Shown here one piece after another: positions 12,500 to 13,848 of a stretch of 13,848 nucleotides of DNA. The notes under the pieces were generated by a model. It made no database searches. It had not been told where the DNA came from and saw only the letters and a list, made by a program, of their open reading frames with translations. Location of the stretch: contig CAYZVN010000077.1 in NCBI GenBank assembly GCA_964482025.1, forward strand, positions 1 through 13,848, written 5' to 3'. This DNA comes from UBA5868 sp964482025 (GTDB lineage Bacteria > Pseudomonadota > Gammaproteobacteria > Pseudomonadales > Cellvibrionaceae). The position numbers were made by a program, and so were the translations under genes. The number at the start of each line of letters is the position of its first letter. Positions within the stretch are counted from its first letter, which is position 1.

Positions 12500-13765
12500 A
12501 TGTCTGGAATGTCAGGAGCTGGCGCTCATGCCGCTGGGGACGGAGCGGCGAACAAGAATTACACCATGCCTCTGGTATGGCTCACATCGCTGTTTTTTAT
12601 GTGGGGGTTTCTCACCTGCCTCAACGATATCTTGATCCCCCACCTGAAGAACGTCTTCGATTTGAACTACACCCAGGCAATGATGGTGCAGTTCTGCTTT
12701 TTTGGGGCCTACTTTATTGTGTCCATTCCCGCCGGCATTATGGTGAAGAAGATTGGCTATAAAGCCGGTATCGTTATTGGCTTGACCATTGCGGCGCTAG
12801 GCTGCCTGATGTTTTATCCAGCGGCGCAAATGCGGGTTTACGCAATCTTCCTCGCGGCGCTGTTCGTACTGGCGGGCGGCATTACGATTTTGCAGGTCTC
12901 CGCCAATCCCTATGTCACCATTCTTGGCAGTTCGCGCACGGCATCGAGTCGGCTCACTCTTACCCAGGCATTTAATTCGCTCGGCACCACTGTCGCGCCT
13001 TGGTTTGGCTCGGTATTGATTCTCGCCGGTGTGACGGCGGGCTTGACTGGCGAGGAGCTGAAGGCTCATGAGGCACAAGCGGTACAAGGGCCCTATTTGT
13101 TTCTTGCCGGTGCGTTGATTGTATTGGCCGGTATTTTTGCCATGATCAAATTGCCACGGGTAATCGATGACGAAATTCCCGTGCACAGGGGGGATCTAGG
13201 TTCGTCCGCTTGGTCATATCCTCACTTGGTGCTCGGCGCCATAGGTATTTTTGTCTACGTCGGGGCGGAAGTATCGATCGGCAGCTTTCTGGTCAACTTC
13301 ATCAGTGAGCCGACCATTGGTGCTATGACCGAGGCCGAGGCCGCAAAATACGTGGCCTATTATTGGGGCGCCGCTATGGTAGGGCGCTTTATAGGCGCGG
13401 CGGCCATGCGATATATCTCTGGCGGTGTGGCACTCGCTTTTAACGCAGTTGGCGCGTGCCTGTTGGTCGCACTGGCGATGTTGGGATCGGGCCACTTGGC
13501 AATGTGGGCGATTTTGGCGGTAGGTTTTTGTAACTCTATTATGTTTCCCACTATCTTCAGTCTGGCGTTGCGCGGTTTGGGCCCACACACCAGTCAGGGA
13601 TCCGGTATCTTGTGTATGGCGATCGTCGGCGGTGCTTTGGTTCCGCTGCTACAGGGTTTCTTAGCCGATAGCATAGGAATCCAGCTTGCGTTTTTCCTAC
13701 CGATTATTTGTTATGCCTATATTGCGTTTTACGGGCTAAAGGGTTCTGCACCCAAGCACGATTAA
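12500..13765 (+). CDS. FucP/GluP-family sugar:proton symporter (MFS, FHS family)
   Basis: A 421-aa inner-membrane carrier with about 12 predicted helices. The first helix motif FFMWGFLTCLNDILIPHLK (32-50) carries D43, matching the aspartate essential in the E. coli fucose permease. NYTQAMMVQFCFFGAY (56-71), the loop-2 motif KKIGYKAG (83-90), ITILQVSANPY (128-138) and RLTLTQAFNSLGT (151-163) are the strings shared by the glucose/galactose and N-acetylglucosamine (NagP-like) branch. A central cytoplasmic loop (about 218-235) splits the two halves. The substrate is probably a hexose or amino sugar; the exact sugar is open. The start chosen is ATG 12500, with GAGG 5 bases upstream; a longer frame from 12425 adds a polar, arginine-rich stretch with no ribosome site. 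It is transcribed after the GntR gene and closed by a 15-bp terminator. Confidence 0.94.
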   Translation: MSGMSGAGAHAAGDGAANKNYTMPLVWLTSLFFMWGFLTCLNDILIPHLKNVFDLNYTQAMMVQFCFFGAYFIVSIPAGIMVKKIGYKAGIVIGLTIAALGCLMFYPAAQMRVYAIFLAALFVLAGGITILQVSANPYVTILGSSRTASSRLTLTQAFNSLGTTVAPWFGSVLILAGVTAGLTGEELKAHEAQAVQGPYLFLAGALIVLAGIFAMIKLPRVIDDEIPVHRGDLGSSAWSYPHLVLGAIGIFVYVGAEVSIGSFLVNFISEPTIGAMTEAEAAKYVAYYWGAAMVGRFIGAAAMRYISGGVALAFNAVGACLLVALAMLGSGHLAMWAILAVGFCNSIMFPTIFSLALRGLGPHTSQGSGILCMAIVGGALVPLLQGFLADSIGIQLAFFLPIICYAYIAFYGLKGSAPKHD

Positions 13766-13782
13766 AGCAAAAAGGAGCTACA

Positions 13783-13816
13783 CAATAAAAAGGGGGCTGC
13801 GGCCCCCTTTTTATTG
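13783..13816. terminator. Bidirectional intrinsic terminator after the transporter gene
   Basis: A perfect 15-bp inverted repeat: an A-rich arm and GGGGGC (13783-13797), loop TGCG, then GCCCCC and a T-rich arm (13802-13816). Both strands give a GC stem followed by U5, so it can stop transcription from either side. It lies 17 bases after the transporter stop. Its core repeats the GGGGGC/GCCCCC stem of the hairpin at 11295. Confidence 0.93.
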
Positions 13817-13848
13817 CTCAGGCTTATGTAGATACAGCCCGCCACGAC

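Noticed and set aside
1..13848. CRISPR arrays, tRNA/rRNA genes, insertion sequences, attachment sites
   Set aside because: No repeated spacer pattern, cloverleaf, transposase or flanking direct repeat was seen on reading both strands. Short or divergent examples cannot be excluded without computation.

Overview
The window looks like a chromosomal segment of a GC-moderate gammaproteobacterium, probably an aerobic, polysaccharide-degrading marine or soil type in the Cellvibrio/Saccharophagus/Teredinibacter neighbourhood. This is inferred from family resemblance and gene order, not from a search. The engB / cytochrome c4 / dsbA run and the HDOD-protein / recG neighbourhood are arrangements I know from Pseudomonas-like genomes. 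No rRNA, tRNA, CRISPR array or transposase is visible.

Layout: 1-713 is the 3' part of an SLC1/DAACS sodium:dicarboxylate or acidic amino acid symporter, cut by the window edge. 785-3300 is an AT-richer accessory patch. It holds a two-gene (+) operon with its own promoter: an unrecognised 298-aa glycine/alanine-rich protein, then a 160-aa four-helix membrane protein starting inside its stop codon. Facing it is a (-) pair of small membrane-protein genes (57 and 192 aa). Between them, at 2214-2553, lies a decayed type I restriction-modification relic: the N-terminus of an HsdM-like methyltransferase joined to the C-terminus of an HsdR-like subunit, with two frameshifts. 3523-7349 (-) carries a YbaK-like/HDOD fusion protein and the RecG helicase, separated by about 335 bp that may contain a structured leader. 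7576-8421 (+) is an atypical SDR-type epimerase-like protein, and its 3' end overlaps the convergent engB GTPase gene. 9251-10674 (+) carries diheme cytochrome c4 and the periplasmic oxidoreductase DsbA, closed by a strong intrinsic terminator. 10732-11100 (-) is a stand-alone receiver domain. 11503-13765 (+) is a sugar-type module: a FadR/GntR-family regulator and a FucP/GluP-like sugar:proton symporter, followed by a 15-bp bidirectional terminator.

How the genes relate: most are housekeeping (replication-fork rescue, ribosome assembly, respiratory electron transfer, disulfide formation). The adaptive content is the regulator-transporter pair, presumably induced by a sugar or sugar acid, and the accessory patch. 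The patch is the best place to look for something undescribed. It has features of a defence or competition hotspot: a dead restriction-modification relic, several unknown membrane proteins, and a toxin/immunity-like gene order.
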